63,076 bases of DNA, taken from positions 1 through 63,076 of the forward strand of contig JACVXV010000004.1 of NCBI GenBank assembly GCA_015661205.1, given 5' to 3'. The notes under the pieces were generated by a model. The model searched no databases. It saw only the letters and a program-made list of their open reading frames with translations, and was not told the DNA's origin. The stretch comes from Candidatus Brocadiaceae bacterium (GTDB lineage: Bacteria; Planctomycetota; Brocadiia; Brocadiales; Brocadiaceae). Below are positions 25,266 to 37,163 of the stretch, in pieces. How positions within the stretch are numbered: position 1 is the first letter of the stretch; the number at the start of each line of letters is the position of its first letter. A program made the translations under genes and the position numbers.

Positions 25266-25429
25266 GGCTAGTTCATTAATAACAGAGACAGATATGAAAT
25301 CTCTTGCCTCAAGGAAAAAACTACTATATAATTGATTCGCTCTCATAGCGCCAACTGAGGTAATTTCCTGTACGTTTATACCCTGTTTTGTGGTTGTAGC
25401 CACCCCAGTTTCCTTCGAGGTTAATTTAA

Positions 25430-26941
25430 GTGTACAAACGTTCTCCTGCTCCTGAAAAAAACGGCTCTATCAATACCGTGGGGCTGGAATTTATTATGAA
25501 AACACTCGACGCAGACTTATCGGACTACAGGAAAGCTATTGGCAACGCCTTCGAAGCATCGCAATCTCATGTCTTTAGATGGTGGAACGAAATATCAAAA
25601 CAGGAAAAAAAACACCTTTTACATCAAATCGCCACCATGGATTTCCCGTTTATTCACAACCTCTTCATGAATAAATCTCTTTGTAAAACACAACCGGACA
25701 CACGCACTGCCGGCCTGCAATTAACACCCCCAAACGTTATACCAGTTCCCGTGAATGATCAGGAAAAGATTTCTGCCTTAGAGGCAAGGCGCATTGGCGA
25801 AGAGTCGTTGCGAAAGGGAGAAATTGCCGTTCTTACCGTTGCGGGAGGCGACGGCACCCGGTTAGGCATCGGTAAGCCGAAGGGCATGCTTTCCGTGGCG
25901 CCGCTCAGTGGAAAAAGCATTTTCCAACTCCACGCGGAAAAAATATACACCATGCAGAAGAAATTCCGGGTTACGATTCCCTGGTACCTCATGACGAGTG
26001 AAACCAACGACTTCGCAACGCGGGAGTTCTTCCGTGTCATGCATTTCTTTGGCCTGGACCCGAAGCAAGTACACTTCTTTGTCCAACGTATGCTCCCGGT
26101 CATTGACTTACATGGCAACCTACTGATGAATTCAAAAGCAAACATTATCATGAGTCCCAATGGCCATGGGGGAACAATCACCGCACTTAAGGAGAAGGGT
26201 ATCCTTAGTAATATGAAGGAAAACGGCATCAAAAATATCTTTTACCATCAGGTAGATAACGTTTTAGTTAGAATGGTTGACCCTGTTTTTATTGGATACC
26301 ACTTAAAAAACCGGTCGGAAATATCGTTAAAAAGTGTTAAAAAGCACCATCCGGAAGAAAAGGTGGGCGTGATAGGGTATATTAACGGAAAGTTGCATAT
26401 CATCGAATACAGCGAACTATCTCATGCGGATATGTATGCACAAAATGCGGATGGCTCGTTGAAATATAATGCAGCGAATACGGCGATTCATCTGATGAAC
26501 ACAGATTTCCTTGAGCATATATGTCAGGATGGCACGAAGCTTCCCTATCATGCCGCCAAAAAAAAAGTAACCTATCTGAATGCGGCTGGTGAAATAATAG
26601 CGCCAAAGGAAAACAATGCCGTGAAATTTGAGTGTTTTATATTCGATATACTTAAGCATGTTAAAAGAGGTATTGTAATGGAGGTGTTGCGTGAGGACGA
26701 ATTTTCTCCCCTAAAAAACACGGAAGGAGATAACTCTCCCGTGACCGTGGTGCGAGATATAAACAACCTCTTTGGCAAATGGCTAAGGAATGCAGGTATT
26801 CCTATTCCCGTTGATGCACAGGGAAACGTAATCGGCTCCATTGAAATAGGGGCTGCTTATGCTATCGACGAAGAGATGTTGCGGAATAAAATAGACAAAG
26901 GATTGCGTTTTAGTGGAACTTTGAATTTACAGGCCCCTTAA
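25430..26941 (+). CDS. UDPGP-family sugar-1-phosphate uridylyltransferase (UAP1-like)
   Basis: 503 residues. The nucleotide-binding loop VAGGDGTRLGIGKPKGML is near 137-154; FHQVDNVLVRMVDPVFIG-type and KEKVGVIGYINGKL-type blocks (YHQVDNVLVRMVDPVFIGYH, EEKVGVIGYI) match UDP-N-acetylglucosamine pyrophosphorylases of the eukaryotic UAP1 kind rather than bacterial GlmU. It would make UDP-GlcNAc or a related UDP-sugar from UTP. The family consensus has GGQGTRLG; here the Gln is Asp, which may change the nucleotide or sugar contact. The frame starts at GTG 25430; ATG 25496 (MKTLDADLSD) is a possible alternative. It lies upstream of dnaA but is cut off from it by repeats. Confidence 0.85.
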   Translation: MYKRSPAPEKNGSINTVGLEFIMKTLDADLSDYRKAIGNAFEASQSHVFRWWNEISKQEKKHLLHQIATMDFPFIHNLFMNKSLCKTQPDTRTAGLQLTPPNVIPVPVNDQEKISALEARRIGEESLRKGEIAVLTVAGGDGTRLGIGKPKGMLSVAPLSGKSIFQLHAEKIYTMQKKFRVTIPWYLMTSETNDFATREFFRVMHFFGLDPKQVHFFVQRMLPVIDLHGNLLMNSKANIIMSPNGHGGTITALKEKGILSNMKENGIKNIFYHQVDNVLVRMVDPVFIGYHLKNRSEISLKSVKKHHPEEKVGVIGYINGKLHIIEYSELSHADMYAQNADGSLKYNAANTAIHLMNTDFLEHICQDGTKLPYHAAKKKVTYLNAAGEIIAPKENNAVKFECFIFDILKHVKRGIVMEVLREDEFSPLKNTEGDNSPVTVVRDINNLFGKWLRNAGIPIPVDAQGNVIGSIEIGAAYAIDEEMLRNKIDKGLRFSGTLNLQAP

Positions 26942-26951
26942 TTAAGTCGCC

Positions 26952-27243
26952 TCGGCCTTTCAGGCCTAACTTTGAAATTCCTATACGTCAAAGTTAGGCC
27001 TGAAAGGCCGACAGGATGTTTTTTTTTCGTGATCAAAGCAATAATAAATTTTAGTAAAAATAGACATCCCAGCCATGTTATGCGTACTTTTCTGTCTCCC
27101 CTTCGGGGCTGGTTGTCTTTTGTTTCTTAACCAGGGGCTTCACCCCTGGCTTACTGCCCTTCGGGCTTGTTGTAGAGCGAAGAAGCTCTTCGCTCTACAT
27201 GAAAAAACTGTCGCCATAGGCGACCTAATTTAAATTTCCTATA
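26952..27243. repeat. Composite repeat, family B, with perfect 23-bp hairpin
   Basis: 26952-26974 is the exact reverse complement of 26989-27011 around a 14-base loop holding AAATTCCTATACG. From 26989 the full element follows: GGCCTGAAAGGCCGACAGGA, CTCCCCTTCGGGGCTGG, GGGGCTTCACCCC, GAAGAAGCTCTTCGC, GTCGCCATAGGCGAC, closing with AATTTCCTATAC. The first hairpin lies just behind the stop of the uridylyltransferase gene and could act as its terminator. Confidence 0.85.
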
Positions 27244-27284
27244 CATAAATTTAGCAGCATTTTTTGGTACATACCATTTAACTT

Positions 27285-28685
27285 ATGTCAAGTAATACGG
27301 ACATTATTAATGCAGGTTTTGCCACTTCAATCCAAAACGCAACCACTACATCTGTCGCTGAAAGAAACTTTATATTAAAAAACATTCTTTCTGAAATAAA
27401 GAAGCTTGTTTCTGCCCAGCAATTTGATATGTGGTTCTCCGGTGTGAAACTCAGTTTCATTACAGAAAATAGTATTACCTTTGTTGCCCCGAATGACTTT
27501 ATTAAAGAATGGCTTTATACTAATTACCTGGATACTTTTTCTAACGCAGCTTACAAGGTGCTAAATTCTCTGCGAGAAGTTGTATTCTCGACAGATAGCG
27601 AGATACAAGATCACTCCACCTATCTACCAATAGAAAATAATACCTTCAACGCGTCACAAGACGGTAACTATACCGGTTCTTTAAATAAACATTACTGTTT
27701 TGAAACCTTCGTCGTTGGGCAATGTAATAGGCTAGCGCACGCTGCCGCTGTTGCTGTTGCTGAGTCGCCTGGACAGGCTTATAACCCGCTTTTTATACAT
27801 GGAGCCTCCGGCCTCGGCAAAACACATCTTCTCCATGCAATAAACAACATCTTACAAATAAAGCACGGCATGAATACCTTTTATCTCTCCTGTGAGCGTT
27901 TTATAAGCCACTATATCTCAACGATACGTTCAAACAGTTGGGGGGTCTTTAGAAGCCTCTACAGCGGCATTGATGCCCTCCTCATTGATGATATACAGCT
28001 CTTCGAGAATTCTCAGGGAAGCAGAGATGAATTCTTTCACATATTTAACGCACTTTATAACGCAAAAAAACAGATTGTCATTACAAGTGACTGTCCGCCC
28101 GATTCTATAAAATCCCTTGAGGACAGGTTGATTTCAAGGTTTAAATGGGGGCTTCTTTGCAGTATAAATCCACCAACCATTGAGACACGTATTGCTATCT
28201 TCGAGAAAAAAGCCCTTTTACTGGGTATCGATCTACCTTATGAATTCGCTTCATATTTAGCGGAAAATGTAACAGGAAACACACGGGAAATTGAGGGTAC
28301 GATAGCAAGATTAAATAAAGAACTAAGACTGACAAAAAGTAACATCACGCTAAGCACTATTAAGAGAATAGTTCATGAGCTATCCAACGGTAGAAAATTG
28401 GTAAGCATAGAGGCTATATTAGATGCCGTCTCTAAGCGATACAATGTAAGTGTATCACAAGTATTATCAAAACAACGATTAAGAAGTATAACATTACCCA
28501 GGCAGGTAGCTATGCATCTATCGAGAAAACACACAGGTCTGTCTTTATCTGAAATTGGTGGTTACATAGGCGGAAGAGATCACTCAACAGTAATCCATGC
28601 AGATGGAAAGATATCAACCTTAGCAAAAAAGGACAAAAACCTTCTTCTTATTTTACAAAAATTGGAGAGCGAATTGTTAAGATAA
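27285..28685 (+). CDS. dnaA: Chromosomal replication initiator DnaA
   Basis: 466 residues. Domain I near 25-95 (QQFDMWFSGVKLSFI, NDFIKEWLYTNYL), a short variable domain II, AAA+ domain with Walker A GASGLGKT at 173-180 and Walker B ALLIDDIQLF, and C-terminal DNA-binding domain with the signature GRDHSTVIHADGKI from 430. It binds DnaA boxes and opens the origin in the ATP form. The ATG at 27285 has only a weak ribosome site. It heads the dnaA - dnaN - DUF721 - gyrB cluster, which usually marks the chromosomal origin. Confidence 0.95.
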   Translation: MSSNTDIINAGFATSIQNATTTSVAERNFILKNILSEIKKLVSAQQFDMWFSGVKLSFITENSITFVAPNDFIKEWLYTNYLDTFSNAAYKVLNSLREVVFSTDSEIQDHSTYLPIENNTFNASQDGNYTGSLNKHYCFETFVVGQCNRLAHAAAVAVAESPGQAYNPLFIHGASGLGKTHLLHAINNILQIKHGMNTFYLSCERFISHYISTIRSNSWGVFRSLYSGIDALLIDDIQLFENSQGSRDEFFHIFNALYNAKKQIVITSDCPPDSIKSLEDRLISRFKWGLLCSINPPTIETRIAIFEKKALLLGIDLPYEFASYLAENVTGNTREIEGTIARLNKELRLTKSNITLSTIKRIVHELSNGRKLVSIEAILDAVSKRYNVSVSQVLSKQRLRSITLPRQVAMHLSRKHTGLSLSEIGGYIGGRDHSTVIHADGKISTLAKKDKNLLLILQKLESELLR

Positions 28686-28935
28686 CATGTTAATTGCCTG
28701 TAGATTGTATAACGATAGAATTTGCTAAAATTGGCTGTAGCCTCTTTTTCTTCAAAAGTATAGATATATTATCTACAGGTAACTTTTTAATTTATGTCTT
28801 TATCATAAGGGCATTTGTATGCTATAAGTGTTATCTATTGTCATGATATAGTACTACTTTATATAAATATATTAAATTATTATCTACGTTACTTACTTTA
28901 GGTAAATGTAATAATTATTAAAGTGAGGATATCGA
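28686..28935. other. Candidate replication origin (oriC) between dnaA and dnaN
   Basis: 250 very AT-rich bases without a gene. DnaA-box-like 9-mers: TTATCTACA at 28769-28777, TTATCTACG at 28880-28888, TTATCTATT at 28831-28839 and, reversed, TGTAGATTG at 28699-28707. They resemble the consensus TTATCCACA with a C-to-T change at position 6. AT-rich tracts (28851-28880) could be the unwinding element. Location between dnaA and dnaN is typical for origins. Function is inferred. Confidence 0.55.
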
Positions 28936-30045
28936 ATGAAAGCAAGTTTTATTGGTGATGATTTATTTAAAGGTTTTAATCTGGTTGCTAGTGTAGTACC
29001 CTCATCGGCAATTAAACAAATATTGGGTGGAGTGAAGATAAGTATTGTAAATGGCGTTGCAAATTTAATGGCAACGGACCTGGAAATATTGGTTAGAAGT
29101 GAGATAGGTACAACTAGTTGTGATGGGGATGGAAGTATTGTGTTACCCGCAACAAGGGTGAATAATATTCTTAGAGAATGGGCGTCAAGCAGAGAAATAT
29201 TGATGGAGATGGGTGATGGAAACTGCCTTTTAAAATCAGGTGGTGGATATTTTAAAATACTCGGAGAAGATGCAGGCCGATTCCCTGAGATTGGGCCTAC
29301 AGAAATAGGGGGTTTTTTTGAAGTAGAGGGCAGCATAATAAGTAATATGGTGTCAAAAGTTATACATGCGGTGTCTATGGTAAAGATAAAAAGCGTACTG
29401 AGCGGCATTCTTATGATTGTGGAGGGAGATACGATTATACTGGTTGCTGCCGATGGTAATAGATTATCGGTTATAAAGCGTAAGGTGGCAAATCCATCAG
29501 GTATTTCAGTGCGTGGAATAATTCCGCTAAGGTGTTTGACGTTATTGCAACGTTTTGCATCGGATTGGGATGGGGTAATAAAAATAGGGATGAGTGAGTC
29601 AAGGGTACAGTTTGTGGGTGGAAAAGTAGAGATAGTATCCCAATTGATAGATGGACAATATCCGAACTACGATGATATCATTCCAAAAAGAAATGATAAA
29701 AAGATAGAAATTAAAAAAGACGACGTGGTTTCTGCCCTGAAAATGGCGTCTTTTATGACGGATGAAGGATATCGTGTCGTTGAATGTGTCTTTGAAAAAA
29801 ACAAGCTTAAGCTTTCATCCAGGGCGATGGCCGTTGGAGAGACGGAATTAGAGGTAAATATTAATTATGAGGGCCCAACATTTAAGTTAAATGTTAACCC
29901 GGATTATATCCTGGACGTACTGAAATCATCTGATGAAGATATAATACCGACGGAATTTGGTGACAAAGAAAGCGCTATATTATTCAGGGCGGGCCATGAA
30001 CACATAAGTGTCGTAATGCCTATGGAAACAGAGGAAGCGGCATAA
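28936..30045 (+). CDS. dnaN: DNA polymerase III sliding clamp, beta subunit
   Basis: 369 residues in three similar domains. Landmarks: VASVVPSSAIKQILGGVKI, NLMATDLEILVRSEI, MIVEGDTIILVAADGNRLSV, QFVGGKVEIVSQLIDGQYPN with the YPNYDDIIP motif, and the C-terminal ISVVMPME, a variant of the usual hydrophobic VMPMR/L end. The ring-shaped dimer tethers polymerase to DNA. GAGG eight bases before ATG 28936 supports the start. It follows the candidate origin. Confidence 0.94.
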   Translation: MKASFIGDDLFKGFNLVASVVPSSAIKQILGGVKISIVNGVANLMATDLEILVRSEIGTTSCDGDGSIVLPATRVNNILREWASSREILMEMGDGNCLLKSGGGYFKILGEDAGRFPEIGPTEIGGFFEVEGSIISNMVSKVIHAVSMVKIKSVLSGILMIVEGDTIILVAADGNRLSVIKRKVANPSGISVRGIIPLRCLTLLQRFASDWDGVIKIGMSESRVQFVGGKVEIVSQLIDGQYPNYDDIIPKRNDKKIEIKKDDVVSALKMASFMTDEGYRVVECVFEKNKLKLSSRAMAVGETELEVNINYEGPTFKLNVNPDYILDVLKSSDEDIIPTEFGDKESAILFRAGHEHISVVMPMETEEAA

Positions 30046-30100
30046 GAAGGTTGAAAGGTATTAAAAAAATGTTTTTTATAAGGCGCGAAGGGATGTTGAA

Positions 30101-32885
<2,785 letters not shown>

Positions 32886-32913
32886 TTTTTTGCAATTAGG
32901 AGTTATTTGTCTC

Positions 32914-33399
32914 ATGCAAAGCAAAGAGTTGAAGCAGATGGAAGCCCTTCTTTTAGCCAAAAAAAGCGCGCTATTAAAAGACGTGGAAGAACGGTTCAAG
33001 AAACAAAAAGACGACAATAACGAAAAGCTCACCGACGTTGCCGAGATTGCGTCAAGCAGCTTAAGCAGCGATATGGAGATGCACCTTGTTGAGGAAGACG
33101 CCAGGGAACTGAAACAAATAGAAGACGCGCTCGCGCGAATAAAGGCAGGACACTACGGCACCTGCGAACAGTGCGGCCTCCTCATAAAAAAAGCACGATT
33201 AAAGGCGATACCTTTTACAACACTCTGCATAACCTGCAAAGAGGAAGAGGAAAAAGAAGACAACGTAAGAGAAACCAAGTCAAAATATAATCTTGATGAG
33301 GCGCTTGGCAGCAGTGATCTCCGTGATGTAGATGATATGGATAAAAAGCGCATGAGAAACAAAATGATGGAAATGGAAATGGACGATAGTAAGGGTTAG
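32914..33399 (+). CDS. DksA/TraR-family C4 zinc-finger protein
   Basis: 161 residues from ATG 32914 (AGGAG upstream at 32897; the frame opens at TTG 32890). N-terminal coiled coil, then IEDALARIKAGHYGTCEQCG and LKAIPFTTLCITC, which form the four-Cys finger. The family binds the RNA polymerase secondary channel and tunes the stringent response, or has unknown roles in members of this size. The acidic DVAEIASSS loop at the coiled-coil tip has an Asp but not the exact DxxDxA of true DksA. The C-terminal tail is Met- and Asp-rich (MMEMEMDDSKG), which is odd. It follows gyrB by 28 bases. Confidence 0.82.
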   Translation: MQSKELKQMEALLLAKKSALLKDVEERFKKQKDDNNEKLTDVAEIASSSLSSDMEMHLVEEDARELKQIEDALARIKAGHYGTCEQCGLLIKKARLKAIPFTTLCITCKEEEEKEDNVRETKSKYNLDEALGSSDLRDVDDMDKKRMRNKMMEMEMDDSKG

Positions 33400-33516
33400 T
33401 CATAAAGAGATAAGCAATAATTCCACCGGTATGAAAGACACTCCTACCTGTAAAGACCAATGTCACCGGAATGCAAAAATAAACCTCAAAGAAAATAATA
33501 TCGTAATAAAATTTAC

Positions 33517-34974
33517 ATGACACTGGTAACCGCTTTTTTAAATACGTGCAAGAGACTCCCGGGAAAAACCGCCGTCATTGATCAAAATGGGGAGATAACC
33601 TTTGATGAGCTTTGGCGCGAGGCCACGCAATATGCAGGGCGGCTGTCATCTGCAAACGTAAGTAAACATGTAGGAATACTCCTTCACAACTGCAAAGAGT
33701 TCGTTGCCGCATTTTACGGCATCCTCATGACCGGGAAGACACCCGTTCCGCTGAATTACCTGCTTTCACCGGCGCAACTCGCGTTTGTCATCCAAAATGC
33801 AGACATCAATACCATCTTTACCAACAACCTGTTTAAACCCCATGTTGCTAACGAAGCAGCTAACGTCTTCCTTGTTGAAGAAAACAACTCAGCCACAGCA
33901 GTGGCGTGCCAAGCAAAAGATATAAAACAGGAAAACGATGAAGAGTTAGCCGCGTTACTCTATACATCAGGTACCAGCGCCAATCCTAAAGGGGTTATGC
34001 TGACCCACAAAAATTTTCTCAGTAACCTCGACGGTTGTGCGACCGCCTTTAAATTTACGGAAAAAGACGTGCTGCTCGGCGTGCTCCCCCTCTTTCATAC
34101 CTATGCATTAACCACCAACCTGATACTCCCGATGTGCAAGGGCGCAACGGCTGTCTATCTCGCCCGGTTTTCCGGACCGAAGGTGGTGGAGATGATCGAG
34201 AAACTCAAAATCACGTCCATGTTCGCCATTCCCTCTATGTACCGCGTACTCCTGCGAACCCTGGAATCCGTCAAAAACGACCTGAGCACCCTGCGGCTCT
34301 GCACGTCCGGCGGCGAGCTTTTGCCCGGTGACGTGTTACAGGCATTCAACAAGACGTTTCCTGTCCCTTTAACCGAAGGGTACGGCTTAACCGAATCCAC
34401 TGCGATAGTCTCGGTAAATCTACCGGAAAAATGCCGGGCAGGCAGCATCGGCCCTCCCCTGAAAAACCTCCAGGTAAAAATCGTAGGTGATGAAGGAACA
34501 GACCTGCGTCCAAACGACGTTGGCGAAATATGGGTAAAAGGTCCAAACGTCATGAAAGGCTACTACAAGCTGCCTGCAGAAACAGCGGAAACGATAACGC
34601 CCGATGGTTGGCTCAAAACAGGGGATTACGGTAAGCTGGACGAAGACGGCTTCTTGTGGATTACCGGTAGAAAAAAAGAATTAATCATCATTAGCGGCGA
34701 GAACGTATCGCCCAACGAAATAGAACACGTCATAAGCGGCCACGAAAAGGTCTTTGAGGTTGCTGTTGTTGGCGTAGCGGACAAAGTACGCGGAGAGACG
34801 CCCAAGGCGTTTATCGCCCTACGCGAACAAGCGGTGTGCAGCGAGGAAGAGATGCGGGAGTATTGCACGCAAAGGCTTCCGCACTATAAAGTCCCAAGAT
34901 ATTTCGAATTCCTCAAAGAACTGCCACACGGTCCTACAGGCAAGGTCTTAAAAAGGGCGCTGAAACGGCAATAG
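33517..34974 (+). CDS. AMP-forming acyl-CoA synthetase (fatty acid-CoA ligase-like)
   Basis: 485 residues of the ANL superfamily. P-loop-like LYTSGTSANPKGVMLTHKN begins near 148; LTEGYGLTESTAIVS and DGWLKTGDYGKLDEDGFLWI (near 361) are the adenylation motifs; GRKKELIIISGENVSP is the hinge; PTGKVLKRALK at the C-terminus holds the catalytic Lys. It activates a carboxylic acid with ATP and CoA. The length is short for long-chain ligases and nearer to medium or aryl types; substrate unknown. Anammox cells carry several such genes, and a link to ladderane lipids is speculation. Confidence 0.88.
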   Translation: MTLVTAFLNTCKRLPGKTAVIDQNGEITFDELWREATQYAGRLSSANVSKHVGILLHNCKEFVAAFYGILMTGKTPVPLNYLLSPAQLAFVIQNADINTIFTNNLFKPHVANEAANVFLVEENNSATAVACQAKDIKQENDEELAALLYTSGTSANPKGVMLTHKNFLSNLDGCATAFKFTEKDVLLGVLPLFHTYALTTNLILPMCKGATAVYLARFSGPKVVEMIEKLKITSMFAIPSMYRVLLRTLESVKNDLSTLRLCTSGGELLPGDVLQAFNKTFPVPLTEGYGLTESTAIVSVNLPEKCRAGSIGPPLKNLQVKIVGDEGTDLRPNDVGEIWVKGPNVMKGYYKLPAETAETITPDGWLKTGDYGKLDEDGFLWITGRKKELIIISGENVSPNEIEHVISGHEKVFEVAVVGVADKVRGETPKAFIALREQAVCSEEEMREYCTQRLPHYKVPRYFEFLKELPHGPTGKVLKRALKRQ

Positions 34975-35180
34975 CACATAGATTGTTCATGTTGTCTTTT
35001 TCTTGCAAACAGAACCAGCGCTACCCATTCTACAGGTAGTGCGAAGAACCTTTTCGCGCCACAAGAAACCTGAAAGGAATAAAGCTCTGGCCCGTTAGGG
35101 ACAGCAAAATCGTTGCTCAACATGTAAGCAGCGAATTTAGTAGTAATTACTTTTGTATTTCAACGGAGAGGAGATACTAT

Positions 35181-35417
35181 ATGCAAGGCGAACATCACGA
35201 CCTGGTTCACGAATTCCCGGAGTTTCGTGAAAAAATTCATACCCTGAAAATGACAAACGAACACTTTAAACACTTGTTTGATCAATATCACAAGATTGAC
35301 CGTGAAACATATCGTGTAGAATATAATATTGAGCCGAGAAATCATTGTGCGTTGGAAGATCTCAAAAAACGAAGGCTTAGCTTAAAAGATCAACTTTTCC
35401 AAATACTGCAGCATTAA
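35181..35417 (+). CDS. DUF465/YdcH-family small protein
   Basis: 78 residues, two long helices. LVHEFPEFREKIHTLKMTNE and HFKHLFDQYHKIDRETYRVE match the DUF465 pattern; KKRRLSLKDQLFQIL closes it. The family is widespread, small and of unknown function. A strong AGGAG lies before ATG 35181. The bases between the ligase and this gene (34975-35180) hold a weak repeat piece with GAAGAACCTTTTCGC. Confidence 0.85.
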   Translation: MQGEHHDLVHEFPEFREKIHTLKMTNEHFKHLFDQYHKIDRETYRVEYNIEPRNHCALEDLKKRRLSLKDQLFQILQH

Positions 35418-35467
35418 CTCTGGAACGCACGCAAAAAACCTTTGTATTTTAAGGGTAATAAATTATA

Positions 35468-36778
35468 ATGGCAAAAATTATACCCCGGAAATTGATGCGA
35501 GAGCGAGTGGTTACTATGCCTTTTTATCCGTCAAAAAGAACCTTTGTGCGACAAATATGCCTTGTCGCACCGGTTGTTTTTTTGGCTGTTATCTTTCACA
35601 CCATCGCCCTTGCCCAAACCTCGTCGTTCCTCATGCCTCCAGCGGAATTCCAGGCCTTTGATACCCCGAACGATGCAGGCGACTCCATATCGCTAACATG
35701 GTCAACCTCACCCAATGACGCACCAGACGTCTTTTACGTGGTTTACATCGACAAAGAGAAAGACGGCGCGTTTACGGTAGAAGCCGCACGAATACCGTCA
35801 AATAGCGGCTACCGGACGGGCGTCCCCGAAATATACGGATATAAAAAAGGGAACAGCAACTATCATTATGTTCAAATCTTCCCCCAAAAGGTTTTCCATA
35901 GTGAAACGTCGGAACGGAATCAGACCTATTATTTTAAATTAGCGATCCTGGCTGACAGCACTCAAATTATGCTGAGTACGGTAGCTTCGGCCACCGCTAA
36001 GGGCAATTGGATAGATACGAAAAAGATTAATAATTTTGTCATTATGGTGATACTCTGCGCCATTATCCTCCATTTCATTGTCCACGCACGTCGAAGCCCA
36101 AATATGTTTCTTCGGAAGATTGCCGGGCTGGACGCAGTGGACGAGGCGCTGGGCAGGGCAACGGAAATGGGCAAACCCGTGCTGTTTGTGCACGGGCTTA
36201 CCGGTATGGGGAGCATTTCTACCATCGCTGCAACGAGCATCTTGGGCAGGATTGCGCGAAAGATCGCCGACTACGACGCCAATCTGAAGGTGGTTAACAA
36301 TGACCCCATCGTTATGTCGGTAAGCCAGGAGGTGGTGAAGGAATCTTACCTTGAGGCGGGACGTCCCGACGCCTATAATCCGGACAATGTCTTTCTCGTT
36401 GCGTCTGAACAGTTTCCTTACGTGGCTGCAGTGGGTGGTATTATGACCCGTGAGAAACCGGCCGCTAATTTCTTTGTAGGATATTTCTACGCGGAGGCGT
36501 TGATACTGGCCGAAACGGGTGCGTCTACGGGTGCTATCCAGATTGCCGGCACGGACGCCTACACGCAATTGCCGTTTTTTATTACCACCTGCGACTACAC
36601 CCTGATCGGAGAAGAACTTTATGCGGCAAGCGCCTACTTATCAAGAGAACCGATGCTCATGGGAACACTCCGGGCGCAGGACGTGGGAAAAGGAGTGCTT
36701 ATCATCATATTAATACTCGGCACCATCCTGGCCAGTTTTGGGCTGGAGTTTATCACGAGTTTGTTTGTGGCGGTGTAG
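35468..36778 (+). CDS. Membrane protein with FN3-like outer domain (DUF6754-like), first gene of a four-gene membrane operon
   Basis: 436 residues. A signal peptide or anchor covers about residues 25-50 (QICLVAPVVFLAVIFHTIAL). Residues 55-170 look like a fibronectin type III fold (FQAFDTPNDAGDSISLTWST, FYVVYIDKEKDG). A membrane helix at about 190-205 leads into a long cytoplasmic domain (GLDAVDEALGRATEMGKPVL, GASTGAIQIAGTDAYTQLPF), and a last helix ends at the C-terminus. I associate the cytoplasmic part with DUF6754, a family without known function. Three more membrane-protein genes follow on the same strand after a repeat. The start at 35468 could be moved to the Met at residue 17. Confidence 0.7.
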   Translation: MAKIIPRKLMRERVVTMPFYPSKRTFVRQICLVAPVVFLAVIFHTIALAQTSSFLMPPAEFQAFDTPNDAGDSISLTWSTSPNDAPDVFYVVYIDKEKDGAFTVEAARIPSNSGYRTGVPEIYGYKKGNSNYHYVQIFPQKVFHSETSERNQTYYFKLAILADSTQIMLSTVASATAKGNWIDTKKINNFVIMVILCAIILHFIVHARRSPNMFLRKIAGLDAVDEALGRATEMGKPVLFVHGLTGMGSISTIAATSILGRIARKIADYDANLKVVNNDPIVMSVSQEVVKESYLEAGRPDAYNPDNVFLVASEQFPYVAAVGGIMTREKPAANFFVGYFYAEALILAETGASTGAIQIAGTDAYTQLPFFITTCDYTLIGEELYAASAYLSREPMLMGTLRAQDVGKGVLIIILILGTILASFGLEFITSLFVAV

Positions 36779-36799
36779 TAAATAGCGCAGCAAAGCCTT

Positions 36800-37110
36800 T
36801 TTGTTCCAGCGGAACTTAATGGTAATAGGCAGGCAATTTATTGCCTGTGCGACAACAACACCGTTGATTAGTCCCATCGGGACGACAGATGTTACACAAG
36901 CAAGGTTCATTCGGTGGGTATTAGCCCTTTATAATGCTTTGTTTTCAGCCGTCCCTACGGGACTTTATCGTTCGTTTACGTGAAACAGGCAATGAATTGC
37001 CTGCCTATTAGCAGTTGCCCCTACGGGGCATATACAGACAGCCGGAAAATTTTATTTAAGAGATAACCTTAAATCTGTGTAATCTGTGAAATCTGTGGTT
37101 CCAGAATGTC
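36800..37110. repeat. Repeat cluster inside the membrane operon
   Basis: Palindromic words GGCAGGCAATTTATTGCCTG, CCCATCGGGACGACAG, CGTCCCTACGGGACTTTA, CAGGCAATGAATTGCCTG and GCCCCTACGGGGCATATAC, then AATCTGTGAAATCTGTGG. Parts recur at 41285-41360 and 5440-5466. It fills most of the 385-base gap between the first and second gene of the operon. Confidence 0.75.
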
Positions 37111-37163
37111 TTTATTTGAGCCGGGGCACAGCCTCGCTCGTTTTTAGGTGAAAACTTTATATC

